Source: Agriterribacter humi (GTDB lineage: Bacteria > Bacteroidota > Bacteroidia > Chitinophagales > Chitinophagaceae). Taken from it: 64,000 nt of DNA. Position numbers and translations under genes: made by a program. Of the stretch, positions 63,228 to 64,000 are shown in pieces; position 1 is the first letter of the stretch; every line of letters starts with the position of its first letter. The stretch is taken from the NCBI RefSeq assembly GCF_009192765.1, contig NZ_VOHQ01000008.1, positions 124,001 to 188,000 on the forward strand. The letters are read 5' to 3'. Below the pieces are notes generated by a model that saw only the letters and a list, made by a program, of their open reading frames with translations, was not told the origin of the DNA and ran no database searches.

Positions 63228-63920
63228 TCATCCAGCTAACCAATTTTTCGCAATAATAACAACTATAACTCCTCCAACAACAGCTATAATCAGTTCCCAT
63301 ATATGTTTGCTGAACCAATTTTTGTTTTTCTCTTCCTCCTTTATAGTAATTGTATTGTCATTGAACGAATTATTGAAACTCGAATCTTTTGCTCCGGTTA
63401 TCGCATTTCCTGTAATGTCTCCTCCTGCGTTTATTGAATTATCATGATGCTGATAAGTGAAAGTGTGTTGAGCCCGAAGTTTATAGTTGTTCCAAACAGA
63501 CGCAATATCTTTATCTTTTAACCAAACTCCATCATTTTCAGTAGCGAATACAAGTCCATCTTTGTATAGCTGAGATTCAATGGCTGATGAGAGTTTTTCA
63601 TCCTTATCCTGAATCGAGAGTTCACTTAAAATATCTGATACTTTCCTAAAGCCATCGGCTTTTAAAAGTTGTTCTATTATTTTCTTGCAGCAGAGTTCGA
63701 AATAATATTCTTCCCCTGTTTCGGTAAGTCGATAAGTTTGTCCTATAGCTCCAAGGACTTTTACTATAGATCCATTTTCGATCAAGGCATCTCTCACTGC
63801 AAATCTTTCTGTTTCATTTTTAAACTTCCTTCCATTTAACTGGATAAAATTGTATACACCATCATTTTGTTTTAACAGCGTTAGAAGGTAAATGGCTGGG
63901 TCAAGGTGGGATTGAATCAT
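63228..63920 (-). CDS. Tail-anchored protein with winged-helix-like N-terminus, function unknown
   Basis: 230 residues. The first ~80 look like a winged helix (YLLTLLKQNDGVYNF, then FAVRDALIENG and YRLTETGEEY), a second helical part follows to about 150, then a stretch near 157-190 with SINAGGDITGNAITG and SSFNNSFNDNT, a short Gly/Asn-rich beta-like repeat. Next come an acidic/lysine run and one C-terminal helix (about 205-225) as tail anchor, so nearly everything faces the cytoplasm. Similar GGDI.GN spacers are seen in some conflict-system proteins, but I cannot place this one. It follows the mobile-element scar on the side away from the M4 gene. Confidence 0.65.
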   Translation of the reverse strand: MIQSHLDPAIYLLTLLKQNDGVYNFIQLNGRKFKNETERFAVRDALIENGSIVKVLGAIGQTYRLTETGEEYYFELCCKKIIEQLLKADGFRKVSDILSELSIQDKDEKLSSAIESQLYKDGLVFATENDGVWLKDKDIASVWNNYKLRAQHTFTYQHHDNSINAGGDITGNAITGAKDSSFNNSFNDNTITIKEEEKNKNWFSKHIWELIIAVVGGVIVVIIAKNWLAG

Positions 63921-64000
63921 TTGTATTTGATTTATAATTTTTAAAAGGTTAAAAGCTACTTTTTACTAAGCCATTTATATTCGATCATTAACAAGATTAG

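Overview
The window looks like chromosomal DNA of a Bacteroidota bacterium, most likely Chitinophagaceae or a close relative. This is judged by eye from gene content and protein style: lipoprotein signal peptides, PF13568-like outer-membrane barrels, DUF3857/transglutaminase pairs, DUF6340, DUF3127, PVC-type CxxCH proteins, a class II xylose isomerase, weak or absent Shine-Dalgarno sequences and TAnnTTTG-like promoters. There is no large phage or plasmid region. Most of the window is housekeeping or ordinary accessory sequence. Mobile traces are confined to the 3' flank of a tRNA-Ser gene and to the right end.

Layout. 1-7 kb: the end of a Gfo/Idh/MocA oxidoreductase, a lipoprotein with esterase fold but no catalytic serine, sucC, a WalJ-like metallo-beta-lactamase-fold hydrolase, a diheme cytochrome c and a Cu/Zn superoxide dismutase lipoprotein. 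7-13 kb (minus strand): a GH140-like glycosidase, an ABC-2 exporter pair, a COG2509-type flavoprotein and a DUF3127 protein with an SSB-like tail. 13-17 kb: a 5'-nucleotidase split into two overlapping genes in reversed domain order, then dnaA (a DnaA box lies in a hairpin loop just upstream), acylphosphatase and tRNA-Ser(GCT). 17-26 kb: thiolase, a tripartite efflux operon without ATPase, ssb, a zinc-ribbon protein, a lipoprotein SAM hydroxide adenosyltransferase, a RHH/PIN toxin-antitoxin pair and aat.

26.9-31.0 kb holds the most interesting operon: an ECF sigma factor overlapping a protein that joins a cytoplasmic stub, one membrane helix, a ~200-residue linker and an outer-membrane barrel, followed by a beta-propeller lipoprotein and a small barrel. 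It reads as a one-protein trans-envelope sigma switch. 31-50 kb: queG, two DUF3857/transglutaminase proteins, xylA, an aminotransferase, an S9-like hydrolase, a Pif1-like helicase, a sugar porter, DUF6340, a CLC channel and a membrane protein. At 50.6 kb lies a compact unit made of a strong Shine-Dalgarno, a 15-codon ORF, a hairpin over its stop codon and a terminator. 51-59 kb is a same-strand catabolic-looking cluster (DUF1080, PVC-type cytochrome, Dabb, Tm-1-like, TIM-barrel PEP-hydrolase family, sulfatase). 59-64 kb: alpha/beta hydrolase, DJ-1/PfpI protein, HU, an intact emfourin-like inhibitor beside a wrecked M4 protease gene, a small element carrying a decayed REP-associated (RAYT) transposase, and a tail-anchored protein of unknown function.

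Intergenic regions repeatedly carry dispersed, text-like repeats (GTGAATAGTGAAT, GTGTCAAACGTGAAA, ACCTGGA) that no listed gene explains. All functional calls come from reading motifs; no database search was possible.
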